Position numbers and translations under genes: made by a program | Notes under the pieces: generated by a model | What the model saw: the letters and a program-made list of their open reading frames with translations, nothing else | Databases searched by the model: none | Told to the model about the DNA's origin: nothing | Assembly: GCF_910594005.1 (NCBI RefSeq) | Contig: NC_057815.1 | Coordinates: 82,135,552-82,199,551 of the forward strand | Direction: 5' to 3' | From: Cervus elaphus | Taxonomy: Eukaryota; Chordata; Mammalia; Artiodactyla; Cervidae | DNA length: 64,000 nt | Shown: piece after piece, positions 12,365 through 24,014 of the stretch | Layout of the letters: each line of letters opens with the position of its first letter | Numbering within the stretch: the first letter of the stretch is position 1

Positions 12365-12540
12365 TTTGAGCACTTATAATTGTTACTCTTCAGTGAGTAG
12401 GCGACTAGCATAGATTATCAATAATCCTCATAACAACCTTGTAAAATATAATGTAATTTTCCCTTGGCAGATGAAGAAATTTTGTCAATAAAGTTAATTT
12501 ATTTCTCAAGGTCAAATGGATAATAATATTAATGAAAGGA
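12365..12540 (+). mobile_element. MIR SINE
   Basis: Shows 'ttgagcacttataattgtta', 'atcctcataacaaccttgta' and 'agatgaagaaattttgtc', the usual core order of MIR. Confidence 0.7.
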
Positions 12541-12679
12541 CACCAACTGTGGTTTGCCTGACCATATTGTTTCATAATCTTGATATTACCATGATCATAT
12601 TAGTCCAAAATTTAACAAGATAATGTCAGCAACCATCTGTAAACTTTAAAAATTCAATTGTCGTTTCAATTTGTGTAGT

Positions 12680-12830
12680 TTCTTACACATTTTATTTATC
12701 ATCTGCTTAGCAGCCCTGTGAGAAGGTATTATCACCTCTGTTTCATAAATGAGAAAAATGAAGTTCTGATAATTAACATTCATGAATTTATACTGAATGA
12801 CATCTCTATGAGGTCAGAGTACATAGAATA
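12680..12830 (+). mobile_element. MIR SINE
   Basis: Shows 'cagccctgtgagaaggtatt', 'cacctctgtttcataaatga' and 'aaaatgaagttctgat' in the MIR core order. Confidence 0.65.
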
Positions 12831-12859
12831 TGGAACATGAGTCATTTGAGGTCAGACCC

Positions 12860-12945
12860 TCTTATTTATCACTGCTTCCCTAGCGCCAGGAAGAGGGTCT
12901 GGCACATATGGGAAGCCCTTGATAAATCACTGATGAATAGTACCT
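12860..12945 (+). mobile_element. L2/MIR 3' tail
   Basis: The run 'ctgcttccctagcgccagg', 'gtctggcacatatgggaagc' and 'ttgataaatcactgatgaat' is the shared terminal sequence of L2 and MIR elements. Confidence 0.6.
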
Positions 12946-13204
12946 AAATAAAGCCAAAATAAGGATTATATGAATATGTTTCTCTAACTAGTAAATAGGT
13001 AGGCAGGAGCCTGACCTGTCTGTCTCAAACCCTTGGTAGGAAAAAAAGTTCCCTCCTGGAGAATGTATATATTAATTTTACCAAGTTTCTCTCTAAATAG
13101 AGTTGTTTTCACAAACCAAGAAAGTCACTTGCTTTCTTTCTGCTACAAATGCAAACTGGGAAATTAAAGACATATATTTCAATCTAACATTAGCATCTGG
13201 GAAA

Positions 13205-13325
13205 GTTTGTTTCTTTTTATCCACTCATTTAATAAATATCTTCTAAATGCCTTTCAGGGACTAAAAAACATGCTATGTGCTGGGGATGATTGATGGAAGT
13301 GGAAAACATATTCCTTGTCTGTATA
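13205..13325 (+). mobile_element. L2 LINE fragment
   Basis: The order 'actcatttaataaatatctt', 'ctaaatgcctttcaggga', 'gtgctggggatgattg' and 'tccttgtctgtataaa' matches the L2 3' region. Confidence 0.6.
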
Positions 13326-13354
13326 AATATGATAGTTATAGTGACATATATTCC

Positions 13355-13500
13355 TTGGAATTCAGTTTCCTAATCTAAAAACTGAAATAATATGAATATC
13401 ATCTAATATTATAATAACAATATTAGAATAGTCTGATGATTGAGATAGTGATCTATGAGATAACACTTGGCTGCTTATAAAATAGAATGATCAATATTGT
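13355..13500 (+). mobile_element. MIR SINE, 3' half, diverged
   Basis: 'cagtttcctaatctaaaaac', 'tgaaataatatgaatatcat' and 'atgattgagatagtgat' correspond to the MIR 3' half. Low identity. Confidence 0.5.
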
Positions 13501-13518
13501 AAATATTCTTGATTTATC

Positions 13519-13575
13519 ATAACATCAGTTCAGTCGCTCAGTTGTGTCTAACTTTTTGCATCGTGGCATAGTGAG
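13519..13575 (-). mobile_element. Bov SINE/BovB tail fragment
   Basis: Begins 'atcagttcagtcgctcagtt', the reverse of the BovB/Bov-tA tail, and fades after about 55 bases. Too short to assign further. Confidence 0.75.
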
Positions 13576-14335
13576 CACCAATATATGGCATCACAGAAGA
13601 CTGTTTTAGGTACAGTATTCCATTTGTTTTGTTCCATGGCTCTAGCATCTTTAAAGAGAGGAACTCATTGATCCCTCTCTCTTTCATTTATTACAGTAAA
13701 CAACTTTTCTTTTTTTTTTTACTAGGTGGAAACCCCAAATATTTTCTTTGCTAGTTTTTCTAATTACTCTTATATTCTATTTTACAACATAGACATTGGT
13801 TATCTGTGGATTAAAATGCAATTTTCTGGCATTCTAAGACTTATAAATGCAATCCCCTGAAAAGACTATTTCCTAGGATGCCACATTCTTTGTTCATTTG
13901 ATAGTTCCCAATTCTAACTTGCTTTGTGACCTTTGCTTCTCTTTTGCCCAACAAGAAAGTTTCCAAATCTCCAGTTTTCTCAAACAGAAATTTCAGGCCA
14001 CTGGAGAAATCATATGTTTTCCCACCTGTATTGTAAAAACAGTGTTTTTCTTCCCAGAGAGGACAGGTGTTCAGGCATTGAATAGTGGCAGACAAATAAT
14101 TCTACGCGGCCTCACTGTGAGACCCTCTAGCATCCTATCCTCCCATTGAGCTTCTGGGTCCAGGGAATATCTAACTTAGACTTTCCTTTGGTCCTGCTAC
14201 TTGGAAGCTCAAATCATAGGAGCTTTTTGAGTTTGCTCAGAGCACATCAATGATTTCTAGGTCACAGTATAACTATATTCCACTAGCAAGAATTCTGTTA
14301 CAATACTACATTCAACATGAATAAATAATGCTCTA
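13576..14335. other. Unassigned sequence
   Basis: No gene is supported. Overlapping open frames of about 80 codons on both strands near 13841-14149 show no recognisable motif. Confidence 0.5.
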
Positions 14336-14445
14336 TTCATTCATCATCAATCATTCAGTGAAGGTATTATTTGTTCCAGACTTTGTGCTAAACATTGATA
14401 TTACAAAAATAAATATGATATAGTCTGTTGCCTCTAAGACTATAA
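14336..14445 (+). mobile_element. L2 LINE fragment
   Basis: 'attcattcatcatcaatcat', 'gtgctaaacattgatattac' and 'gttgcctctaagac' follow the L2 3' region, heavily diverged. Confidence 0.5.
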
Positions 14446-16645
14446 AATATTCTCCCTCTTGGTGATGTTATTAAGAGACACTCATGTCATTTCATTGATG
14501 AGTTCTGAAAGGTCATCTTATCTTAGTCTTGGAATTCTTAACCTTTCAAAGTCAGTAATCAGAGCTTTCTCTTTCTAAAGGAAAATGTTTTAAAATTTGT
14601 TCTCAGTTCCCTTGACTTCCTGCCCTGGCTGCAAGTCCAGTATTGCCTCCCAGTCATGCTTACTCTTTCACTTTCAATATGGTTAAGACATAATTTAGAC
14701 AAAAGTAAAGAATAAAAATAACTTACTTCAGTGGAAAAATTGCCTACCATCATTGTGGTCATTTCTATATTCCTTATTATTTTATGCACAGTGTCAAATA
14801 TCTAGCTAAAAATTAGGACATAAAAATCCCTGTTAGCATAGCTAAAGTGCAACCACAAAAATCACAATTAAATCTCCTGAACCTCTTCATGGTATAGGAT
14901 CACTAGATCCAGCACAGTGATAACTCAGGAAGTTGAACAGCGATGGTTTTACTCACACTTTATTAAAGACACATATAGTTACCCATTCAGTTTAGTCTGG
15001 GATATTCAATGTTACATAATGAAGAGCTAAATATTTCAAACAATATCTAAACATTTTTGGTACAGTATCGTAATAACTGATGTTCATTGTGCTAACATTG
15101 TAATGCCCCAAAATGTGAAATACAGGCTTATTTTCTGTGATAAAGAATATACAAAAATGTATGACTAAGTTCTGAGTGATTTTTTTGACTTATAATAATT
15201 AAAATTAAAAGATACTTAAAACATTTCTTCCCCCAAATGGATATATTTATGTTATAGAGAAAAGTAATTTTTTTGAAAATGTATATTAAAGGAAAGTTAT
15301 ATATGTGTGCAAGCTGTTTTGTCTGTGGGTGTGATATTTTCCTTCACCTTAGTAGCAGGATCTCTTTTGAAATAATCTCTTAACAATTCCATTGAAACAA
15401 AATTAACAAGCACCTAAACTGAGATTAATCGATGGAACTCAGATAGCTCTTGAACTCTGTATAGTTGTTTACTATAAAAGACATTGAAAACAAATTATAG
15501 AAGGAATAAATAGTAAAATGAATGAGAAAAAAATCTCAGATTCATTTTTAAAACTGGTCATATGATTTTCATCAACAAGTTCAACTAGTTGTCATAAAAA
15601 GTGACAAAGAAGGTGATATAGCCAGAGAATAAATTTAACCTTGCTTACCTAGCTTAATATTTGGCCAGAATTTCTAAAAATGTAGCCAAGAAATTTTCTA
15701 GTGAATGTGGGAAGAATCTGACCTCCAGCTAAACTAGCTCATGATTGAAGTTGGAAGGCTTGAGAAAATTCAAAGAGTCTGGCTGTGATTCCCTTTGAAT
15801 TTGGGAAACCATTTGGAACATCGCTGCTATGCTCATATAGAGTTTAGCCATCTAGTCTGTGCGCCAGGCTCACTTGGTGGTTTTGTATGAAACTCCATAT
15901 AACATTACAGAAATAACATTTGGATTTTATTTCTATTCTTTTTTTTTTTCTTTTCTTGGCCATTTGCATTCCTCTGATTTTGACCAGACAATTCTATACA
16001 GGAGACAATTCTATACAGCTAACACAAGACACCAACATCAAGCTTGGAGATGTTGAGGCCACTCTAGTGCAATAAGAAGAGCAAGTTTGCTTCCAGACCC
16101 CTTGGCAGGAGAATGACTTGAAGGCATATGTTGCGTCAGAAGAGGTTGCTCCTTCTGCCATTTCCACTCTATCCTCCACAAATTTCCTGGCAAGGGAAAA
16201 ACTACAAGCAAGGAGGAAGAACAGTACAAAGGAATTTTACTTCGTTCAGTCTCACAAGGAGCAAAAAAATATATGTGCATAATTTTCCATTATGCTTGTA
16301 GAAAGAAAGGTTCACTAGGTGAGAAATAGGTGGGAAATTTCTTGGCAACTCTTAGGTATGTGAGACAGAAAGAATAAAAATCAAAAAGGTAAAAAACTGA
16401 ACAAGGTAGTAAGGACTGCTATATAAAATCAGTATCTAAGTCAAATCTGGGAAAAATTACCTCTCCCTCTCAATCATTGAACTGGCATTGATAGAAGTGC
16501 TCAGAATCTTCAAAGAAAATCATGAAATGTAAAACCCTATTTAGATTGAAGAGAAACTATTTTCAAACTAATGCTTTTATGTAAGCCCAAATATCTTATT
16601 GAAATTAAGCAATAATAAAAATAAATTTATAGTACTATATGACTT
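14446..16645. other. Unassigned 2.2 kb AT-rich stretch
   Basis: I see no gene and no repeat I can name. The phrase 'agacaattctatacag' occurs twice in direct tandem at about 15986 and 16003. A T-run lies at 15939-15950. Confidence 0.5.
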
Positions 16646-16757
16646 AGAGGAAATGGCAATTCGCTCCAATATTCTTGCCTGGAAAACACCATGGACAGAG
16701 AAGCCTGGTGGGCTACAGTCCATAGGGGTGCACAGAGTCAGACACAACTGAGCCTGC
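16646..16757 (+). mobile_element. Bov-tA SINE, 5'-truncated
   Basis: Keeps only the body and tail, from 'aggaaatggcaattcgctcc' to 'gtcagacacaactgagcctg'. The head is absent. It runs into a CA microsatellite. Confidence 0.88.
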
Positions 16758-16801
16758 GTGCACACACACACACACACATGTGCGCACACACATGCGCACA
16801 G
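16758..16801. repeat. (CA)n microsatellite at a SINE tail
   Basis: CA units interrupted by 'tgtgcg' and 'tgcg', immediately after the SINE tail, where microsatellites often grow. Confidence 0.9.
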
Positions 16802-17684
16802 ACTTAGATGGTGGTTTAAAAATGCTAGACCAATGTTAAGGTCAATGTCCAAGTTTGTTGGAGAAGGGCTAGGCTTATAGTTACACCTTAGGAAAATATC
16901 ATAGTCTTATGAGAAGCACCTTGGCCATTTATTTTTCTTCCTTTTCATAGCTTTCAGTTATTCAGACATTTTTGTCTTTCTTTTTATCAGTAACCAGAGT
17001 ATTCCTGTGTTCACCTTGGCCATTCACTTTCAGATCCCCTGAACTGATAGATATCATTCTTCAGATTTTTTAGCTTTCTTACTTTCTCTGAAAGCAATCA
17101 CATAGCATCCTCCTGAATTTTCTACACTTTAAAAAGATGCATAAGCTTTTCAGACGTGGGATGAGGGCAAAAGTATAATTTCTGAATAGTCACACAATTT
17201 TCCAGAAAACATAACAGACCAATTAGGATAGCAAAAGAAACAACCTGTAAATTATACTTGCAAAACTTGAGGGTGGGAAAGCCTGACAAACTTCAGAACA
17301 TGTGCAGATGATCATTCTAAGATCAGGAGTCATCAGCTGGGGATAATAGAGAAGTGAAAGGAGGTCCTTGAATGGACCTACAAACCAAGGAAATACAGTA
17401 TATACTCACATCCCAAAGTAAATAGAGACTAGAAACTGTAAAGGGCACTAAAGTCAAACAGTGAAATTGAGAAAATTCCTTACATATTCTAAATTTCTGG
17501 TGAGAACACATAAATAAACATCACATCTATGGACATAGGAGAATGCATATGAAAATTTATAGAACTGTGTCAGAGTTCTTATGACCTTCAGGAATATCCA
17601 CTCTGTACTCCTTTAAAATGGCAGAGCCTACTTATGAGGAAATATACTGAAAATAAAAAACAAATTGAGCATGGCAAATGAAAA
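16802..17684. other. Unassigned sequence
   Basis: No gene or clear repeat is seen. Confidence 0.5.
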
Positions 17685-18650
17685 AATGACCTACTGAATT
17701 GGAGAAAACACTTGAAAATATGATAAGGGGTTAATATCCAAAATATATAAATGGCTTATACAGCTCAATACTACAAAAAAAGCAACTCGATTACCAAGTA
17801 GGCAGAACCTGACAGACGTTTTCTCCAAAGAAGATATACAAATGGTCAACAGGCACATGAAAAGATGCTTAACATCGCTAATTATCAGAGAAATGCAAAT
17901 CCAAACACCATACCTGTCCAAATGGCTATCAATCAAAAGTTTACAAGTAACAAAAGTTGGTGAGGATGTGAAGAAATGGGAGACAGTGTGTCCTGTTGGT
18001 GGGAATGTAAGTTGGTACAGTCACTATGGAAAAAAGGTATGCCAATTACTCAAAAAACTAAAAATAGAACCACCAATTGCACTCCTGGATATATATACAA
18101 AGAAAACAAAAGCACTGATTCAAAAAGTTATGTTGAACTCTAACGTTCAGAGTAGCATTATATACAGTAATCAATCATGGGAGAAATCTAACTGTCCATC
18201 AAAAGATGAATGGATGAAAAAGATGCAGTGTATATGTATGTATGTATACACACACACAATGGAATACCGTACTCAGCAAAAAAAAGGAACGAAATTTTGC
18301 CATTTGCAGCAACATGGATGGACTTAGAGGGCATCTTGTGAAATGAGATAAGTTAGAGAAAGACAAATACTTTGTGTTATCACTTATATGTGGAATTTAA
18401 AATATAAAACAAACTAATGAATAGAATCAAGTAGAAACAGACTCATAGATACAGAGAGCAAACCAGTGGTTACCAAAGGGGAGAGGGAAGCAAGGAAGGG
18501 AAAGATAAGGGCAGGGGATTAAAAATTACAAACTACTTTGTATAAAATAAAGAAGCAGCAAAGATATATGCATACACCAGAAGGAAAATCTAGCCATTAT
18601 TTTGTAATAACTCTAAATGAAGTATAATCTATGCTGTTTTTGTTAATCTA
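17685..18650 (+). mobile_element. Old L1 (L1M-type) 3' region, left part
   Basis: ORF2 C-terminal and 3' UTR sequence: 'ttctccaaagaagatatac' (17820), 'ggcacatgaaaagatgctt' (17852), 'ggtgggaatgtaagttggta' (17999), 'aacatggatggacttagag' (18311), 'cacttatatgtggaatttaa' (18381). One frame (17842-18327) stays open for 161 codons and is a decayed ORF2 C-terminus. The element is split by the BovB at 18664 and resumes at 20828. Confidence 0.8.
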
Positions 18651-18663
18651 TAAAATGTTGCTT

Positions 18664-20681
18664 CAGTTCAGCCGCTCAGATGCGTCTGACTCTTTGTGTT
18701 CCCGTGGACTGCAGCACGCCATGGCTCCCTGTCCATAACCAATTCCCGGAGTTTACTCAAACTCATGTTCATTGAGTTGGTGATACCATCTGACCATCTC
18801 ATCCTCTGGCACCCCTTTCTCCTCCTTCCTTCAATCTTTCTCAGCATCAGGGTCTTTTCAAATGAGTCAGTTTGCATCAGATGGCCACAGTATTGGAGTT
18901 TCAGCTTCAACATCAGTCCTTCCAATGAACATTCAGGACTGATTTCCTTTAGGACAGACTGGTTGGATCTCCTTGCAGTCCAAGGGACTTTCAAGAGTCT
19001 TCTCCAACACCACAGTTCAAAAGCATCAATTCTTCAGTGCTCGCCTTTCTTTATAGTCCAACTCTCACATCCATACATGACCACTGGAAAAACCATAGCC
19101 TTGACTAGACAGACCTTTGTTGGCAAAGTAATGTCTCTGCTTTTTAATATGCTGTCTAGATTGGTCATAACTTTTCTTCCAAGGAGCAAGCATCTTTTTA
19201 TTTCACGGATGCAGCCACCATATACAGTGATTCTGGAGCCCAAATAAATAAACTCTGCCACTCCTTCCAGTTTTTCCATCTATTTGCCATGAAGTGATGG
19301 AACCAAATGCCATAATCTTAGTTTTGTGAATGTTGAGTTTTAAGCCAGCTTTTTCACTCTCTTTCACTTTCATCAAGAGTCTCTTTAGTTCTTCTTCACT
19401 TTCGGCCATAAGGGTGGTGTCATCTGCATATCTGAGGTTATTGATATTTTTCTCAGCAATCTTGATTCCAGCTTGTGCTTCCACCAGCCCAGTGTTTCTC
19501 ATGATGTACTTTACATATAAGTTAAATAAGCAGGGTGACAGTATACAGCTTTGACGTACTCCTTTTCCTATTTGGAACCAGTCTCTTGTTCCATGTACAG
19601 TTCTAACTGTTGCTTCCTGACCTGCATACAGATTTCTCAAGAGGAGGTCAAGTGGTCTGGTATTCCCACCTCTTTCAGAATTTTCCACAGTTTATTGGGA
19701 TCCACACAGTCAAAGGCTTTGGCATAGTCAATAAATCAGAATTATATGTTTTTCTGGAACTCTCTTGCTTTTTCAATGATCCAGCAGATGTTGGCAATTT
19801 GATTTGTGGTTCCTCTGCCTTTTCTTAAACCAGCTTGAATATCTGGTAGTTCACGGTTCACATATTGTTGAAGCCTGGCTTGGAGAATTTTGAGCATTAT
19901 TTTACTAGTGTGTGAGATGAGTGCAATTGTGCGGTAGTTAGAGTGTTCTTTGGCATTGTATTTCTTAGGGATTGGACTGAAAACTGCCCTTTTCCAGTCC
20001 TGTGGCCCCTGCTGAGTTTTCCAGATTTGCTGGCATATTGAGTGCAGCACTTTCACAGCATCATCTTTTAGGATTTGAAATAGCTCAACTGGAATTCCAT
20101 CACCTCCAGTAGCTTTGTTCATAGTGATGCTTCCTAAGGCCCACTTGACTTCTCATTCCAGGATGTCTGGCTCTAGGTTGGTGATCACACCATCATGATT
20201 ATCTGGGCCATGAAGATCTATTTTGTATGGTTTTCTGTATTCTTGCCACCTCTTCTTAATATCTTCTGCTTCTGTTAGGTCCCTACCATTTCTGTCCTTT
20301 ATTGAGTCCATCTTTGCATGAAATGTTCCCTTGGTATCCCTAATTTTCTTGAAGAGATCTCTAGTTTTTTCCATTTTATTTTTTCCCCTCTATTTCTTTG
20401 CACAGATCACTGAGGAAGGCTTTCTTATCTCTCCTTGCTATTCTTTGCAACTCTGCATTCAAATGGGTATATCTTTCCTTTTCTCCTTTGCTTTTGGCTT
20501 CTCATCTTTTCATAGCTGTTTGTAAGGCCTCATCAGACAGCCATTTTACTTTCTTGCATTTCTTTTTCTTGGGGATGGTCTTGCTCCCAGTCTCCTGTAC
20601 AATTGCACAGACTTCCATCCATAGTTCATCAGGTTCTCTGTCTATCAGATGTAGTCTCTCTCACCCACTGTATAATCGTTA
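18664..20681 (-). mobile_element. BovB LINE, antisense main body
   Basis: Its 3' tail 'cagttcagccgctcag' lies at 18664. The body runs back through the reverse transcriptase to the linker region around 20678. A 13-base target-site duplication 'taaaatgttgctt' flanks the whole insertion (18651-18663 and 20815-20827). Coding remains include 161 open codons (19203-19688) with an intact YADD box at 19419-19430, and 126 codons (19742-20122) for the finger/palm part. The early part of the element lies in inverted orientation at 20683-20814. Confidence 0.93.
18700..20680 (-). pseudogene. BovB reverse transcriptase remnant
   Basis: The blocks in transcription order are: 20374-20153 (linker, KKRWQEYRKPYK), 20122-19742 (QIWKTQQGPQDWKRAVFSPI, LISHTSKIMLKILQARLQ), 19688-19203 (RQSCILSPCLFNLY, NINNLRYADDTTLMAE) and 19279-19034 (GSRITVYGGCIREIKR). 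They occupy different frames and are separated by frameshifts and stops. The palm YADD catalytic pair is preserved, but the protein could not be made. The endonuclease domain is almost wholly absent. Confidence 0.88.
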
Positions 20682-20682
20682 G

Positions 20683-20814
20683 AGAGAAGCTCTATACAGT
20701 CAGCAAAAACAAGACCAGGTGCTGACTGTGGCTCAGATCATGAACTCTCTATTGCCAAATTCAGACTTAAATTAAAGAAAGTAGGGAAAACCACTAGACC
20801 ATTCAGGTATGACC
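20683..20814 (+). mobile_element. BovB 5' segment in inverted orientation
   Basis: This segment reads in the sense direction ('agagaagctctatacagtca' to 'ccattcaggtatgaccta'), opposite to the body of the same insertion. It corresponds to 2542-2673 of the copy at 2 kb. The antisense body starts at the equivalent of about 2685. The two parts are therefore almost contiguous in the source element and joined by about five unmatched bases (20679-20683). The right target-site duplication follows directly. Confidence 0.9.
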
Positions 20815-20827
20815 TAAAATGTTGCTT

Positions 20828-20905
20828 TATAATCTATAAAAATATTGGATCACTACATTGCAAAGTTGAAACTAGTATTTTAAATCAACTTTTCAAAGAA
20901 TCATC
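20828..20905 (+). mobile_element. Old L1 3' end, right part after BovB split
   Basis: 'aatattggatcactacattg' and 'gttgaaactagtatttta' continue the L1 3' UTR interrupted at 18650, matching the usual 'gaatcactatgttg' and 'cctgaaactaatat' of this L1 group. Confidence 0.7.
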
Positions 20906-21299
20906 TGAGCAGATTTACATTACATGACATTGAACACGTCTGTCATGTCTATTTTAAAATAAATCACTGGAAAGAAAAATTAGACCACTTTGATTTTCTT
21001 ATATCTGTCCTGATTTATTCTCTGGGAGAACTTTCAGGGCCACCAAATATGTGATTCTGTAAGTGAAGAAAGTGATGTATCTTTTAGGTACTTAACATAG
21101 TGTCTCCCATAGTAACACATGGTTATCCGTCTAAAACTTGATTTTCATTTCTCAAAGATCTCAGTTTTTCTCAAAAACCATATTTAATCACAGAGAAAGA
21201 ATAGTCTAGTAGCCTTCTTTTTCTGTTTTCCAAGCTTTATACATTTAGAAAGTTGAAAACTCCATGAGCTGAGAAGTTAGTATTCCCAAACATTCTTAA
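20906..21299. other. Unassigned sequence
   Basis: Nothing recognisable in this stretch. Confidence 0.5.
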
Positions 21300-21445
21300 T
21301 GAAAACACTTGGAATCCATTAGAATGTGAATTTCAAAGGTCAGAGATTTTTGTCACTTGGGTTTACTGGCGCATCTCAGTGTCTAGCCCTGCGCCAGGCA
21401 TCTGGTAATCGTTCAATGAATATTTGCTGACTGTGTTGCTAAACG
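21300..21445 (+). mobile_element. L2 LINE 3' end
   Basis: 'ttagaatgtgaatttcaaag', 'gcgcatctcagtgtctagcc' and 'caatgaatatttgctgactg' follow the L2 3' end in order. Confidence 0.65.
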
Positions 21446-22529
21446 GATGTGTTTACATTTGAAAGAGAAAGGGAAAAGACAGCTTTAAAAGTTGAGAAAA
21501 ATTCTTGCCACATGAGCGTATTATGGCCATAATGTGGACATGTGGGAGTATTTGGATATGTTTTGCTTCTCAACTTGTTATGGTTTAGTCACTCTCACAC
21601 GCAAAAATGCCTCAGAGAAGGATATGACACCTGTACTGTACCCATCAAAGCATTTTTCTTAGCTTGGCGGATAGACTAAGAGAGAGATTTCAGTGAAGAT
21701 GCAGAGAATGATGACATCTTTAATGTGCATTTTACTCGTTTTTTCCCTCCCTCTTTCCACATAGTCTCACTAATGGGTGCTTTTTATATATTATTTATAT
21801 CTCCTGAGTCATATTTTTAAACCTATGAGACATCCTGATACCTGCTTTGGGAAAGTTATTAAACTGAGCACAGGGTTTTAGATCTTGAAAAGGAGTGAAA
21901 GACCCCAGACATCAATGAGAAAAGGGGTATGATGTTGAAGTGAATCTACTGATTCAAGTCCTGCTCATTAGGGAGCTAGAGACATTTACCCTGGATTTTC
22001 TGATGTATAATGGAGCTGTAAAACTCTATGACAGTTTCATTTTGTATGTTCGGATTTGAAAATCCAAAGCATAACTTGCTGCTATTGTTGTGTTCATGTT
22101 TTCTGTGTTGCTGCTGCTAAGACGACTTTTTTTTTTTATCACTACTGATGTATAGACAATTAAAAATTTCTTTAAGTTTTTTAATAAAAATAATCAACAG
22201 CAACACACTGGTATCTCTGTGGGGAATATGTACTGTGACAAAGATAACAGAGAGAGATGTAGCCAAAAGTTGAAGAAGCAATTCAAAAATCCAGCAGTCT
22301 GTTTTAAGACTGACAGATTAAGAGAACATGTCTCTGAGTTTGTTTTCTGGGAAAGATTTTCAACTGGAGAAATAAAAACAAAAATTAAATAATGTTGGCA
22401 ATCGTTAATGGACCAGTTGCCTGGACTTAAGTATAGGTATAATAGAAATCTTTATGCTATCACTTTCAAGACAATATGGGATTCTCCAGTAAGAAGGGCC
22501 TGATGCCACTGGGGAAAATGGGGCTATGA
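21446..22529. other. Unassigned sequence
   Basis: About 1.1 kb with no supported gene. A short 'gctgctgctaag' at 22108 followed by a T-run may be a scrap of a SINE tail. Confidence 0.5.
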
Positions 22530-22761
22530 GCCTGTCAACTGAAAAATATAGTCACAACCTGAAAGTAGAGAGTTATTTTATTTGGTGGTAATGTTTAGGA
22601 AACTGTTAAAGAGTAAAGACTCATAAAGACAGTAATTTCTTGATTGCTGACAAAAGAATACCAAATGCAAATAGATTTTGACAAAGATTATTTGTTTGAC
22701 CTTGCTATCCAGGGTGAGCAGGAAAGAGTTCTTTGACAATTATCAATGACCAGTACGTAGG
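22530..22761 (+). mobile_element. LTR-like ruminant repeat, left part
   Basis: The stretch 'gagagttattttatttggtg', 'taatttcttgattgctgaca' and 'gcaaatagattttgac' resembles, from memory, a dispersed cattle LTR-type repeat. It appears to continue beyond a BovB tail that interrupts it at 22762-23068. Assignment is tentative because no LTR ends were found. Confidence 0.35.
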
Positions 22762-23068
22762 ATCTCCTAAAGGAGATCAGTCGTGGGTGTTCATTGGAAG
22801 GACTGATGTTGAAGCTGAAACTCCAATACTTTGGCCACCTCATGCGAAGAGCTGACTCGTTGGAAAAGACCCTGATGCTGGGAAAGATAGAGGGCAGGAG
22901 AAGGGGATGACAGAGGATGAGATGGTTGGATGGCATCACTGACTCGATGTACATGGGTTTGGGTGAACTCCGGGAACTGGTGATGGACAGGGAGGTCTGG
23001 CGTGCTGCGGTTCATGGAGTCGCAAAGAGTCGGACACGAGTGAGCGACTGAGCTGAACTGAACTGAAT
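22762..23068 (+). mobile_element. BovB LINE tail, strongly 5'-truncated
   Basis: About 300 bases from 'tcctaaaggagatcagt' to 'gctgaactgaactgaa'. It is well conserved with the tails at 4.4 kb and 30.3 kb (for example 'tggttggatggcatcac'). No clear target-site duplication was found. Confidence 0.93.
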
Positions 23069-23525
23069 GTTCAGGACTCCGGGCCCAGGAGACAGCATCT
23101 CAGTAGCTCTGAGAAAACTGCTCCAAAGAGGCAGGAGGGGAAGTCAGGCTATAGACAAGTTTGCAACAAAGTCTGAACATTAAAGGTGAGGTATCAGGTT
23201 AGGGAATTTGGCATTCTATGTGTGGGAAGATGCAAGCCTCTGGGCTCACTGAATTAATTCCTTTCATACATACCTCCGCTACCTGGGGCTAATCTTGTTT
23301 CCTTGTTCACCTTGCTTCTTTTGTTCCCCCATCTCTTCAGCAATCACTGCAGAGCGTGGCGGCATCCACAGGATCACAGTTTGGGGAGCCCTCATTCACA
23401 TTTGGAGGCCAGAAATCACTGATGGCTTTGACATTTCTTGTTTATGGATATGGCAGGAGATATTTCCTCAAGTCAAAAACCCTAGCACAGCAAAGTGGCC
23501 GGTAATGCTAACACTAAATCCATAA
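23069..23525 (+). mobile_element. LTR-like ruminant repeat, right part (tentative)
   Basis: 'ggagacagcatctcagtagc', 'gaggcaggaggggaagtcag', 'ggaagatgcaagcctctggg' recall a dispersed bovine LTR-type sequence. A 76-codon open frame at 23295-23525 overlaps it but shows no known domain. It may be unrelated unique sequence after about 23300. Confidence 0.35.
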
Positions 23526-23739
23526 CACCTATTATAAATCAGGGAATGATTCATGTTTTCTAACTCATTAGATTTGAATATTCTGGAATTTAGAAGCCTC
23601 TGGTATATTTTCTTAGTCCACCTATTAATTTTAAACTCCAACAAAACTTTCAGAATTAAGACTTACAATATAGCTTTATATGAGCTTATATTTGTTCTTT
23701 TATACTTTGCTGCTCAACAGGGTAGCCACAAATCATGAG

Positions 23740-23800
23740 ACATATTTAAATTTAAATTATTTAAATTTAAATAAAATTTAAAATTCAGATATAAATTTAT
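23740..23800. repeat. AT-only inverted repeat
   Basis: 'aaatttaaattatttaaatt' is part of a nearly self-complementary run of A and T. It directly precedes a SINE tail. Confidence 0.8.
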
Positions 23801-23802
23801 AT

Positions 23803-24014
23803 TGTTGTTGTTTAGTCACTCAGTCCTGTCCAACTCTTTGCGAGCCCATGGACTATAGCCACCAGCCTCCTCTGTCCATGGCATTTCCCAGGAAAGCATA
23901 TTGGAGTGGGTTGTCATTTCCTTCTCCATGGAAATCTTCCTGACCCAAGAATAAAACACACATCTCCTGCATTACAGGTGGATTCTTTACTGCTGAGCCG
24001 CCAGGGAGGCATAG
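23803..24014 (-). mobile_element. Bov-tA SINE
   Basis: Starts with the reversed tail 'ttgttgttgtttagtcactc' and ends with the reversed head 'tgctgagccgccagggag'. The flanks share a weak 'ataaat' duplication. Confidence 0.92.
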
